Translations under genes and position numbers: made by a program
In this document: in pieces, positions 1 through 5,560 of the stretch
How positions within the stretch are numbered: the first letter of the stretch is position 1
Layout of the letters: each line of letters opens with the position of its first letter
Notes under the pieces: model-generated
Databases searched by the model: none
What the model saw: only the letters and a program-made list of their open reading frames with translations
Told to the model about the DNA's origin: nothing
Source of the DNA: Chloroflexota bacterium
GTDB taxonomy: Bacteria; Chloroflexota; Dehalococcoidia; UBA3495
Assembly: GCA_022571575.1 (NCBI GenBank)
Contig: JACZXN010000137.1
Span: 1 to 5,686, forward strand
Direction: 5' to 3'
Length of the DNA stretch: 5,686 nucleotides

Positions 1-148
1 TTTCCACGTAGGTGGGGCAGGAACTAAGGCAGAGCCCACAGTGCACGCAGCGGTAGAGGTCGGCCTCGGCCGGGGCGTCGGGGCCGGTGAACCCGCCCGT
101 TGGTCCACCGGTTGATCCACCGGGTAATTCAATCGATGGCTGCACCAT
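1..148 (-). CDS. glcF: Glycolate oxidase iron-sulfur subunit GlcF, N-terminal fragment
   Basis: Only the first 49 residues are in the window; the gene continues past the left edge. The fragment has a CxxCxxCxxxCP motif (Cys34, 37, 40, 44, reading RCVHCGLCLSSCPTY), which binds a [4Fe-4S] cluster and is typical of the GlcF/heterodisulfide-reductase-like ferredoxin domain. In the known enzyme this subunit carries electrons from the flavin subunits to the membrane quinone pool. The ATG at 148 directly follows the glcE stop codon and has a strong GGGAGG site 7 bases upstream, so the start is well supported and translation is probably coupled to glcE. Residues 10-21 form an unusual Gly-rich stretch (GGST-GGPT-GGFT) from a 12-base tandem repeat, placed before the cluster motif. 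The GlcF assignment rests on this motif plus position after glcD and glcE; a related Fe-S oxidoreductase subunit such as LutA/GlpC-like is less likely in this context. Confidence 0.85.
   Translation of the reverse strand, partial: MVQPSIELPGGSTGGPTGGFTGPDAPAEADLYRCVHCGLCLSSCPTYVE
86..121 (-). repeat. 12-base tandem repeat, three degenerate copies, inside glcF
   Basis: Read on the minus strand, three successive 12-base units (GGTGGATCAACC, GGTGGACCAACG, GGCGGGTTCACC) encode GGST, GGPT and GGFT. The first two units differ at two positions; the third is more diverged. The repeat is in frame and gives a flexible Gly/Thr linker ahead of the ferredoxin motif. Confidence 0.7.
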
Positions 149-1519
149 CTAGATACCTCCCACGAACCGGCCGGGGTTCAGGATTCCATCGGGGTCGAAT
201 TTTTGTTTGATGCGCCGCATGATGGTCAGGCTGTCGGGAGGGTCTCCCCACACATCGATCTCACCCTTCACCGGGAGCGGGCAGTGTTCCACAACCGCCG
301 AACCGCCGTAGCGGTGGGCGATCTGCCGGGTTTGTTGGATCACGTCCAAGATTGGCTGCGTCTCTTCCAGTCTGTGCCTGGGGCCGTCTATGGGCCGGGG
401 CCAAAAAAGGCGGATGCCGCCGAAACCGGGGTCGGCCATCTGCTCCGGTTTCCCTCCGGAGAGGGTCACCTCGCTGCACTCGGCGGAGGCCGGGGCCGCC
501 GATCTTGGCTGGACCGACAGCTTCATGACCAGAGTGGAGACTTGGCTGATCTCGGACGGGACGTCGGTGACCCACCGCAGCAGCACGTTGGAGGCGGGAC
601 CCTCGACCCGTTGCACCGCCATCGCTCCCTCCGCCAGGAGCAGGGCCGTGGCCTCGTCCAACCTCCGGCGGGTGGCCTGGGCACGGCCCGAATAGAAGGC
701 GAAGGACAGGGCGGTTTCTTCATCTCCCAGTCCCAGGTCCCGGGATGCGGCGTGGATGGAATCCTGCAGCCACCGCGAGACCCCCGACGTGACGCCGTGG
801 CAGCCCATGGGAGCGTAGGGCGAGTGGAGCAGCTTCCGTCCGGCCGAGAGTGAGGCGGAAAAGGAGGGGAAGGACGCCATCAATGCCCCGGCTTCGGGGT
901 TGATGGGCAAGAGCTTGAACGAGGCTTCGACGATCACGCCCAGGGTGCCCAGTGAGCCGGCGTACAGCTTGTTAAGGTCGTAACCGGTCACGTTCTTGAC
1001 CACCTTGCCGCCCGACTTGGTGGCCACGCCCTGGGCGCTGATGACGGAGATGCCGATAAGCCATTCCCTGGGCAGGCCGTAGGCGTACGCCAGCGGGCCT
1101 CCCGTCCCCACGGCCAGGGCGCCCCCCACTGTGGAGCGGTCAGGCAGCGCCGATTCCAGGGGGACGAATTCGCCGCCCGGAGCCAGTTGTTCTTGCAGCG
1201 CCGCCAGAGTCATTCCGGCCTCGACCGTGGCGGTCATGTCGGCGGGCTGGTAGTCCACCAATCTGTTCAGCCCTCCCAGGTCCAGAACCAGGTCCGCCCG
1301 CCGCGGGACATTGCCCAACCCCATCCTGGTGCCGCCGCCCCTGGGCAGGACGCTCACGCGCTCTGCCGAGGCCCAACTCAGGACCTCGGAGACCTGAAGC
1401 CGGTCCCTTGGGCGCACCACGGCCCGCGGGACCAGCCCATCGACATCGTACCCGTCAACGGTCAGCACGGCGGGCGCACCCAAAAGTCCCACCAGGCGGT
1501 CACTAAGGGAAGATTCCAA
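149..1519 (-). CDS. glcE: Glycolate oxidase FAD-binding subunit GlcE
   Basis: A 456-residue protein with a PCMH-type FAD-binding domain, the second flavin-fold subunit of bacterial glycolate oxidase. Visible landmarks are the region PRAVVRPRDRLQVSEVL (31-47), the FAD loop PRGGGTRMGLGN (59-70), a GGALAVGTGGP stretch (132-142), and KVVKNVTGYDLNKLYAGSLG (172-191), which is very characteristic of GlcE. The C-terminus ends in FDPDGILNPGRF (441-452), shared by the GlcD/GlcE FAD-oxidase families. At 456 residues it is about 100 longer than E. coli GlcE (about 350); the extra length appears to lie in the middle and C-terminal half. The start is a TTG at 1519, chosen because AGGAG (1526-1530) lies six bases upstream; no better ATG is in frame nearby. 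It follows glcD after 84 bases and its TAG stop abuts the glcF ATG. It acts in the cytoplasm as part of the GlcDEF complex; a membrane segment is not seen. Confidence 0.9.
   Translation of the reverse strand: MESSLSDRLVGLLGAPAVLTVDGYDVDGLVPRAVVRPRDRLQVSEVLSWASAERVSVLPRGGGTRMGLGNVPRRADLVLDLGGLNRLVDYQPADMTATVEAGMTLAALQEQLAPGGEFVPLESALPDRSTVGGALAVGTGGPLAYAYGLPREWLIGISVISAQGVATKSGGKVVKNVTGYDLNKLYAGSLGTLGVIVEASFKLLPINPEAGALMASFPSFSASLSAGRKLLHSPYAPMGCHGVTSGVSRWLQDSIHAASRDLGLGDEETALSFAFYSGRAQATRRRLDEATALLLAEGAMAVQRVEGPASNVLLRWVTDVPSEISQVSTLVMKLSVQPRSAAPASAECSEVTLSGGKPEQMADPGFGGIRLFWPRPIDGPRHRLEETQPILDVIQQTRQIAHRYGGSAVVEHCPLPVKGEIDVWGDPPDSLTIMRRIKQKFDPDGILNPGRFVGGI
156..161 (-). promoter_or_regulatory. 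Ribosome binding site of glcF, inside the end of glcE
   Basis: GGGAGG on the minus strand, seven bases before the ATG at 148. It overlaps the last sense codons of glcE, so ribosomes finishing glcE are well placed to reinitiate on glcF. Confidence 0.75.
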
Positions 1520-1525
1520 TAAAAA

Positions 1526-1530
1526 CTCCT
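1526..1530 (-). promoter_or_regulatory. Ribosome binding site that sets the TTG start of glcE
   Basis: AGGAG on the minus strand, followed by TTTTTA and then the TTG start at 1519. The spacing of six bases is good and is the main argument for the rare TTG start. Confidence 0.7.
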
Positions 1531-1543
1531 GTTCGGATCGGAC

Positions 1544-1574
1544 AAAACCGGTCCCGGAAGCATGGTTCGGGACC
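1544..1574 (-). terminator. Terminator-like hairpin between glcD and glcE
   Basis: On the minus strand GGTCCCG (1568-1574) pairs perfectly with CGGGACC (1550-1556) around an 11-base loop. Two G bases and then TTTT (1544-1547) follow. The stem is strong but the U-tract is short and offset, so it may be a partial terminator, an attenuator, or an mRNA-end stabiliser for glcD rather than a full stop. A smaller 5-bp GC hairpin (1582-1594) sits between it and the glcD stop codon. Confidence 0.4.
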
Positions 1575-1603
1575 CATTGCCCCCGCCGCGCGGGCTGCGC
1601 CGC

Positions 1604-3031
1604 TTAGATGGTCATGCCGGGGGCGGCTGGGTGGGCGGAAGGCGTGTACTGCTCCCCGTCGGGGAAGATCTTGCCCGGGTTCAGGCTATTGTCCGGGGCG
1701 AAGGCCTCACGCACCGATATCATGGCCGCCATGTCCTCGTCGGAGAAGACCAGCGGCATCTGTTCCTTCTTCTCCAGGCCCACGCCGTGTTCACCCGTGA
1801 GGGTCCCGCCGGCATCCACGCAATACCGCAGCACTTCGGCCCCGGCCTCCACGATCTTTTCGATGGCGCCGGGTTGGCGTTCGTCGAAGAGCAGGCAGGG
1901 GTGGAGGTTGCCGTCCCCGGCGTGGAACACGTTGGCTATGGGGATGTTGTACTTCCGGCTGACCTCGGCCACCTGGCCCAGCACCAGGGCCAGCTTGGTC
2001 CTGGGCACCACGCCGTCAACCAGGAAGTAGTTGGGGGCGATGCTGCCCAGGGCGCCCAGAGCGCCCTTGCGGCCCACCCAGAGTTGCTCCCGTTCCTCGG
2101 CCGCCTGCGCGGTCCGCACCTGGGTTGCGCCGGTCTCCCAGAGGGCGGCCTCCACCTCGCCTCCGATCTCGTCAACCTCGTCCTGCAGCCCCTCAAGTTC
2201 GATGAGCAGCACGGCCCCGGCGTCGTCGGGATAGCCGGCGTCGTTGACATTCTGGACCGCCTGGATGGTGAGGGCGTCAATCATCTCCAGGGCGGCGGGG
2301 ACGATGCCGTGCTCGATCACCGCCGACACCGCCGTGCAGGCGGTCTCCACATCCGGAAAGATGCCCAGGAAGGTGCGCACCGATTCGGGCACCGGCAGGA
2401 GCCGGACCGCGATCCTGGTGGCCAGGCCGAAGGTGCCCTCCGAGCCGGTGAACACACCCCGGAGGTCGTAGCCCACGGTCTCCCTAGCCAGACTGCCCAG
2501 GTTCACGATTGAGCCGTCTTCCAGAACGACCTCCAAGCCCAACACGTGGTTGGTGGTGGTGCCGTAGGCCAGGCAGTGGGGCCCGCCGGCGTTCTCGGCG
2601 ATGTTGCCGCCCAGGCTGCAAGCCTTCTGGCTGGAGGGGTCCGGGGCGTAGCGCAGACCGAACTTACGGACATGGGTGTCCAGGTCCAGGTTGACCACCC
2701 CTGGTTCCACCAACGCCAGGCGGTCTTCGGTATCAACTTCCAGGATGTGGTTCATGCGGGGGAATGCGACCTGGATGCCGCCGGGAGGCGTGATGGCTCC
2801 GCCGCTCAGTCCGGTGCCGGCGCCGCGGCCCACCACAGGGACGCCGGCCTTGTGGGAAAGGGCGATGACCCGGCTGACCTCTTGGGTGCTGATGGGAAAG
2901 ACGACAGCCTCGGGCATACCCCGGTCCACCGAACCATCGTATTCAAAGACCAGCAAATCATCGGAGTGGTGCACCACGTTGTCTTCTCCGACGATGCCCT
3001 GAAGGTCCTTTATAAACCGCTTGAAATCCAT
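1604..3031 (-). CDS. glcD: Glycolate oxidase FAD-linked catalytic subunit GlcD
   Basis: FAD-dependent 2-hydroxyacid oxidoreductase; in the known complex GlcD binds FAD and oxidises glycolate to glyoxylate, handing electrons to GlcF. The family is the FAD-binding type 4/PCMH fold plus an FAD-linked oxidase C-terminal domain. In the numbering of the 475-residue form from the ATG at 3031, the sequence shows the FAD loop GRGAGTGLSGG (68-78), DPSSQKACSLGGNIAENAGG (131-150), TGSEGTFGLAT (195-205), and the C-terminal signatures HAGDGNLHP (370-378) and GTLTGEHGVG (409-418), whose His and Glu residues belong to the active-site/metal region in this superfamily. It ends with a typical NSLNPGKIF (448-456) and a short extra tail. 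Start choice is uncertain: the ATG at 3031 fits the family N-terminus (MDFKRFIKDLQGIVG), but an in-frame GTG at 3076 would add 15 residues, and neither has a clear ribosome site. It is the first gene of the glcDEF operon and is divergent from leuB. Closest alternative function: D-lactate or D-2-hydroxyglutarate dehydrogenase, disfavoured by the glcE and glcF neighbours. Confidence 0.94.
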   Translation of the reverse strand: MDFKRFIKDLQGIVGEDNVVHHSDDLLVFEYDGSVDRGMPEAVVFPISTQEVSRVIALSHKAGVPVVGRGAGTGLSGGAITPPGGIQVAFPRMNHILEVDTEDRLALVEPGVVNLDLDTHVRKFGLRYAPDPSSQKACSLGGNIAENAGGPHCLAYGTTTNHVLGLEVVLEDGSIVNLGSLARETVGYDLRGVFTGSEGTFGLATRIAVRLLPVPESVRTFLGIFPDVETACTAVSAVIEHGIVPAALEMIDALTIQAVQNVNDAGYPDDAGAVLLIELEGLQDEVDEIGGEVEAALWETGATQVRTAQAAEEREQLWVGRKGALGALGSIAPNYFLVDGVVPRTKLALVLGQVAEVSRKYNIPIANVFHAGDGNLHPCLLFDERQPGAIEKIVEAGAEVLRYCVDAGGTLTGEHGVGLEKKEQMPLVFSDEDMAAMISVREAFAPDNSLNPGKIFPDGEQYTPSAHPAAPGMTI

Positions 3032-3126
3032 GCCTGGGACCCGCTGATTGACGCTGCCGATTTTCCGCTTGGACACAGGGATGATAGAACATATCCGGGG
3101 TCATTGCCAGGCTGCGGCCGGCTTGT

Positions 3127-3155
3127 TTGTCGGCCCTCTGGATTCTAGGTATACT
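3127..3155 (+). promoter_or_regulatory. Candidate sigma70-type promoter of leuB
   Basis: TTGTCG (3127-3132, four of six matches to TTGACA) and TATACT (3150-3155, five of six matches to TATAAT) are separated by 17 bases, the ideal spacing. Transcription would begin near 3162, giving a leader of roughly 77 bases before the leuB start. It overlaps the candidate glcD -10 on the other strand, so the two directions may compete. Confidence 0.5.
3142..3147 (-). promoter_or_regulatory. Possible -10 element for glcDEF
   Basis: On the minus strand TAGAAT matches the sigma70 -10 consensus at five of six positions and would start transcription near 3135. No acceptable -35 lies at the usual distance. A second candidate, TATCAT at 3081-3086, would start transcription near 3074 and would then force use of the ATG at 3031. 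Both are weak calls. Confidence 0.25.
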
Positions 3156-3197
3156 GTGTCGGGTTGCGTGCCGGGGCTGGGTTGGCTCGACCCTTGT

Positions 3198-3219
3198 CCG
3201 ATAACGGTATCCGGTTTTT
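3198..3219 (+). promoter_or_regulatory. Weak hairpin plus T-tract in the leuB leader
   Basis: CCGATA (3198-3203) can pair with TATCCGG (3208-3214) with one bulged C and an ACGG loop, directly followed by TTTTT (3215-3219). This has the shape of a weak intrinsic terminator, so it could be an attenuator of leuB. The stem is only six pairs, three of them A-T, so it may be chance. Confidence 0.2.
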
Positions 3220-3226
3220 GATAGCC

Positions 3227-3232
3227 AGGAGG
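3227..3232 (+). promoter_or_regulatory. Shine-Dalgarno site that sets the GTG start of leuB
   Basis: A full AGGAGG, six bases before the GTG at 3239. It decides this start over the more upstream in-frame TTG at 3164, whose extra 25 residues do not resemble the family. Confidence 0.85.
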
Positions 3233-3238
3233 GACCAG

Positions 3239-4339
3239 GTGGAGTTCAACATCGCCGTATTGGGCGGCGACGGAATAGGCCCGGAGGTGACCGGCCAAGG
3301 CGTGCGCGTCCTTGAGGCCGTGGGCCGGGCTTTCGGACATAGTTTTAATCTTAGCTACGGCGACATCGGTGGGACCTCCATCGACAAGCATGGTACCCCC
3401 TTGACCGACGAGACCAGGGGCCTTTTGGATTCCAACGACGCGGTGCTCTTTGGCGCCGTCGGCGGCCCCAAATGGGACTCTCCCGACGCCAAGGTCAGGC
3501 CCGAGATGGGTCTCTTGGACATGCGGGCCCACATGGGCGTGTTCGCCAATATCCGGCCGGTCAAGGTCTACCCCTGGCTGGCGGAGTCCAGCGTCCTCAA
3601 GCCCCATATCATCGAGGGCGTGGACCTGGTGGTGGTGCGCGAACTGACCGGCGGGCTTTATTACGCCCTGCCCAGGGGACGCCGGGAGACGCCCAACGGC
3701 ATGGTGGCCGAGGACACCATGCGCTACACCGAGGGCGAGATCGAGCGCGTGGTGAGGGTGGCATTCGAGCTGGCCAGAGGACGCCGTAAGAAGCTGACCT
3801 CGGTGGATAAGGCCAACGTTCTGGAGTGCTCCCGGTTGTGGCGGGCCGTGGCCACCCGGCTGGGCGAAGAATACCCCGACGTTGAGTTGGAACACGTGCT
3901 GGTGGACGCCTGCGCCATGCAGCTTATCCAACGGCCCGCCAGCTTCGATGTCATCGTGTCCGAGAACACCTTTGGCGACATCCTGAGCGACGAGACCTCG
4001 GTGCTGGCGGCGTCCCTGGGCCTGCTGCCCTCGGCCAGCCTGGCCGGAGTGCCGGTGGCCGGTCAACGCTCCGGCGGCCTGTACGAGCCGATCCACGGGA
4101 CCGCGCCGGACATCGCCGGCAAGGGTATCGCCAACCCCACCGGCTCCATCTTGAGCGTGGCGTTGATGGTCCGCTACTCTCTGGGCCTGACCGAAGAGGG
4201 CGCCGCCATCGAGAGGGCGGTTGACCGGGTGTTGGAGCAGAACGCCCGCACCGCGGACATCGCGCCCGAGGGCGCAGACCACGTCTCAACCGTGGAGATG
4301 GGCGGCCGGATAGTCGCCGCCATCGAGACCGGAATTTAA
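3239..4339 (+). CDS. leuB: 3-isopropylmalate dehydrogenase LeuB
   Basis: Oxidatively decarboxylates 3-isopropylmalate to 2-oxoisocaproate with NAD+, the third step specific to leucine synthesis, in the cytoplasm. The 366-residue length fits the family (about 345-365). Motifs run in order: GDGIGPEV (10-17); [13 protein letters not shown] (97-109); ELTGGLYY (135-142); [12 protein letters not shown] (185-196); VDACAMQL (222-229); the family signature [12 protein letters not shown] (243-254); and [15 protein letters not shown] (286-300). By alignment to the Thermus enzyme, substrate and catalytic residues are all present: Arg96, Arg106, Arg134, Tyr141, Lys191, Asp223, Asp247 and Asp251. Asp291 in the PDIAG motif indicates NAD rather than NADP. 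ELTGG followed by YY favours LeuB over isocitrate or tartrate dehydrogenase. The start is a GTG with a strong ribosome site. One oddity: the opening motif reads [10 protein letters not shown] where most relatives have [10 protein letters not shown]. No other leu gene is in the window, so it may be monocistronic or the end of a split pathway. Confidence 0.95.
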   Translation: MEFNIAVLGGDGIGPEVTGQGVRVLEAVGRAFGHSFNLSYGDIGGTSIDKHGTPLTDETRGLLDSNDAVLFGAVGGPKWDSPDAKVRPEMGLLDMRAHMGVFANIRPVKVYPWLAESSVLKPHIIEGVDLVVVRELTGGLYYALPRGRRETPNGMVAEDTMRYTEGEIERVVRVAFELARGRRKKLTSVDKANVLECSRLWRAVATRLGEEYPDVELEHVLVDACAMQLIQRPASFDVIVSENTFGDILSDETSVLAASLGLLPSASLAGVPVAGQRSGGLYEPIHGTAPDIAGKGIANPTGSILSVALMVRYSLGLTEEGAAIERAVDRVLEQNARTADIAPEGADHVSTVEMGGRIVAAIETGI

Positions 4340-4365
4340 TTTCACCGCGCTACCCCCATCCTAGC

Positions 4366-4384
4366 CTTCCCGGGGCGGGGGAAG
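4366..4384 (+). terminator. GC hairpin after leuB, weak terminator candidate
   Basis: CTTCCC (4366-4371) pairs with GGGAAG (4379-4384) around a seven-base G-rich loop, 27 bases after the leuB stop. No T-tract follows, so as an intrinsic terminator it is incomplete. It could be a 3' end-stabilising hairpin or be chance in GC-rich DNA. Confidence 0.25.
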
Positions 4385-4428
4385 CGACTACTTGTCTCCT
4401 CCTCGCGGGAGAGAATTGGAGTGGGGCC

Positions 4429-4476
4429 GTTTCATCGATCCGCCAGGTTCGGATTCCGGCTTTGGATCGATGAGGC
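4429..4476 (+). promoter_or_regulatory. Long inverted repeat in the antiporter leader
   Basis: CATCGATCC (4433-4441) and GGATCGATG (4464-4472) are a perfect nine-base inverted repeat. Pairing extends outward through T4432-A4473, two G-U pairs and G4429-C4476, about 13 pairs in all. The 22-base interior can fold again (GCC with GGC, GG with CC, loop TTCGGATT). It lies 12 bases upstream of the ribosome site (4488-4494) of the antiporter gene. It could be a structured RNA leader, a dyad operator for a dimeric regulator, or a leuB 3' structure; there is no T-tract after it. I do not recognise a known riboswitch class. Confidence 0.45.
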
Positions 4477-4487
4477 ACTAGACCGAT

Positions 4488-4494
4488 AGGGGGA
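4488..4494 (+). promoter_or_regulatory. Ribosome binding site of the antiporter gene
   Basis: AGGGGGA, seven bases before the ATG at 4502. It supports this ATG as the start. Confidence 0.65.
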
Positions 4495-4501
4495 TTCCCA
4501 G

Positions 4502-5560
4502 ATGGGCGGAGACCTGACAATCGCCATAGCAGTTTTCCTGGGCAGCGCCGTGGTCGTGATGTTCTGCGGCGCCAAGCTGGCGGTCTACGGCGACGCCTTG
4601 GCCTCGCTGACCGGCTGGGGCCGCTTGTTCGTGGGCAGTCTGTTGGTGGCCCTGGCCACGTCGTTGCCCGAGTTGTCCACCAACATCTCCGCCGTTCAGT
4701 TGGACCCTCCCAATCCCGCGTTGGCCGTGGGCAACGTCTTCGGCGCCAACATGCTCAATATGTTCACCATGTCGGCGGTGGCTCTGGCGTTCGGCGGCAA
4801 GCGCTACCTGCAGCAGGTTTCGCCCCAGCAGGGGTATCTGATCGTGGTGGCCGTGGTCTTGACCGGGACCGCCATCCTGTTCGGCGGTCTGCGGTGGGGG
4901 GCGAACGTGGGAGAGGTCGGAATCTCCTCGATCGTCCTGATAGTCCTCTTTGTTGTTGGCATGTGGTGGGTCTACAAGAACCGTCCCGCCGCCGGCGACG
5001 AAGGGGGAGAAGACCCCGGAATGACCCTCCGCAAGGCGTGGACCATGTTTGGGCTGGTTTCTCTGGGCGTGGTGGTCTCGGGATTCTTCCTGGCCTGGAG
5101 CACCGACCAGATCGCCGACATCACCGGCATCGCCTCCAGCACGCTGGGCATCCTGTTGGTGTCCCTGGTGACCACCATGCCCGAGGCGTCGGCCACCATC
5201 GCCGCCGCCCGGATGGGGGCCATGGACCTGGGCGTGGCCGGACTCTACGGTAGCTGCGCCTTCAACGTCACCATCCTGTTCTACGCCGACCCGTTCTACC
5301 GGGGCGGCGTTCTGGGCAACGCAACCGAGCCGGCGCATTTCGTGGCCGGCGGCGTGGCCGTGGGTCTGATGCTGGGTGGGCTGGTGCTGGTGTTGGCGCG
5401 GAACCGGATCCGGTCGTCGGTGGTGGCGGTGGCGCTGGCTTTGATGGCGGCCACCTATGTGGCTGGGGCGGTGGTCGTGGCCACGGTGGGCGGCACCGAG
5501 GACGAAGCAAGCTCAAGATCCAAAACGGCGGTTACGACGACTCGAACGCCCTCCGGATAA
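4502..5560 (+). CDS. Sodium/calcium exchanger family cation antiporter
   Basis: Integral membrane antiporter of the Ca2+/cation antiporter superfamily (Na_Ca_ex domain, two copies), expected to export Ca2+ in exchange for Na+ or H+. The 352 residues hold about ten hydrophobic segments (roughly 4-22, 41-57, 73-97, 111-129, 137-157, 181-199, 213-230, 242-260, 280-298, 305-328), the usual count for this family. The halves are joined by a short acidic loop (around 158-178, GDEGGEDPG). Two inverted alpha repeats are clear: alpha-1 with ALATSLPELST (50-60) and GNVFGANMLN (77-86), and alpha-2 with VTTMPEASATIAAA (223-236) and GLYGSCAFN (247-255). The two essential glutamates are Glu57 and Glu228. 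Some ligand positions differ from the archaeal NCX_Mj model (Ala82 and Thr225 where Ser is found). The last 24 residues are a polar tail of low complexity, and the end overlaps a convergent gene. Ion specificity (Na+/Ca2+, K+-dependent or H+/Ca2+) cannot be fixed from sequence. Confidence 0.9.
   Translation: MGGDLTIAIAVFLGSAVVVMFCGAKLAVYGDALASLTGWGRLFVGSLLVALATSLPELSTNISAVQLDPPNPALAVGNVFGANMLNMFTMSAVALAFGGKRYLQQVSPQQGYLIVVAVVLTGTAILFGGLRWGANVGEVGISSIVLIVLFVVGMWWVYKNRPAAGDEGGEDPGMTLRKAWTMFGLVSLGVVVSGFFLAWSTDQIADITGIASSTLGILLVSLVTTMPEASATIAAARMGAMDLGVAGLYGSCAFNVTILFYADPFYRGGVLGNATEPAHFVAGGVAVGLMLGGLVLVLARNRIRSSVVAVALALMAATYVAGAVVVATVGGTEDEASSRSKTAVTTTRTPSG

Noticed and set aside
1562..2512. A 316-codon open frame antisense to glcD
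   Set aside because: Same reason: full-length GlcD motifs are on the opposite strand, and the antisense product is compositionally typical of a shadow frame.
3078..3096. Imperfect dyad (GGATGATA / TATCC) as a glc operator
   Set aside because: Only five bases pair and two must be skipped. It does not resemble the GntR-type TGGT-N-ACCA half-sites expected for a GlcC-like regulator.
3162..3238. T-box riboswitch in the leuB leader
   Set aside because: The leader is far too short, and the conserved AGGGTGG-type antiterminator sequence is absent; the similar-looking bases are the Shine-Dalgarno site.
3164..3238. Upstream TTG start for leuB adding 25 residues
   Set aside because: There is no ribosome site, the extra residues do not resemble LeuB N-termini, and the GTG at 3239 has a full AGGAGG at ideal spacing.
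3101..4282. A 393-codon open frame antisense to leuB
   Set aside because: It lies almost wholly opposite a gene with complete family motifs. Its protein is rich in Gly, His, Gln and Val with no domain I recognise, as expected for a mirror frame in high-GC DNA.
4443..4459. tRNA T-arm-like stretch (GGTTCGGATTCC)
   Set aside because: It resembles a T-arm, but position 58 of the loop is G instead of the near-invariant A, the stem has a mismatch, and no matching acceptor or anticodon arm is found upstream. It is explained better as the inside of the inverted repeat.
4478..5338. A 286-codon open frame antisense to the antiporter gene
   Set aside because: The product is dominated by His, Gln and Gly with no recognisable fold, while the sense strand has both alpha repeats and regular membrane segments.
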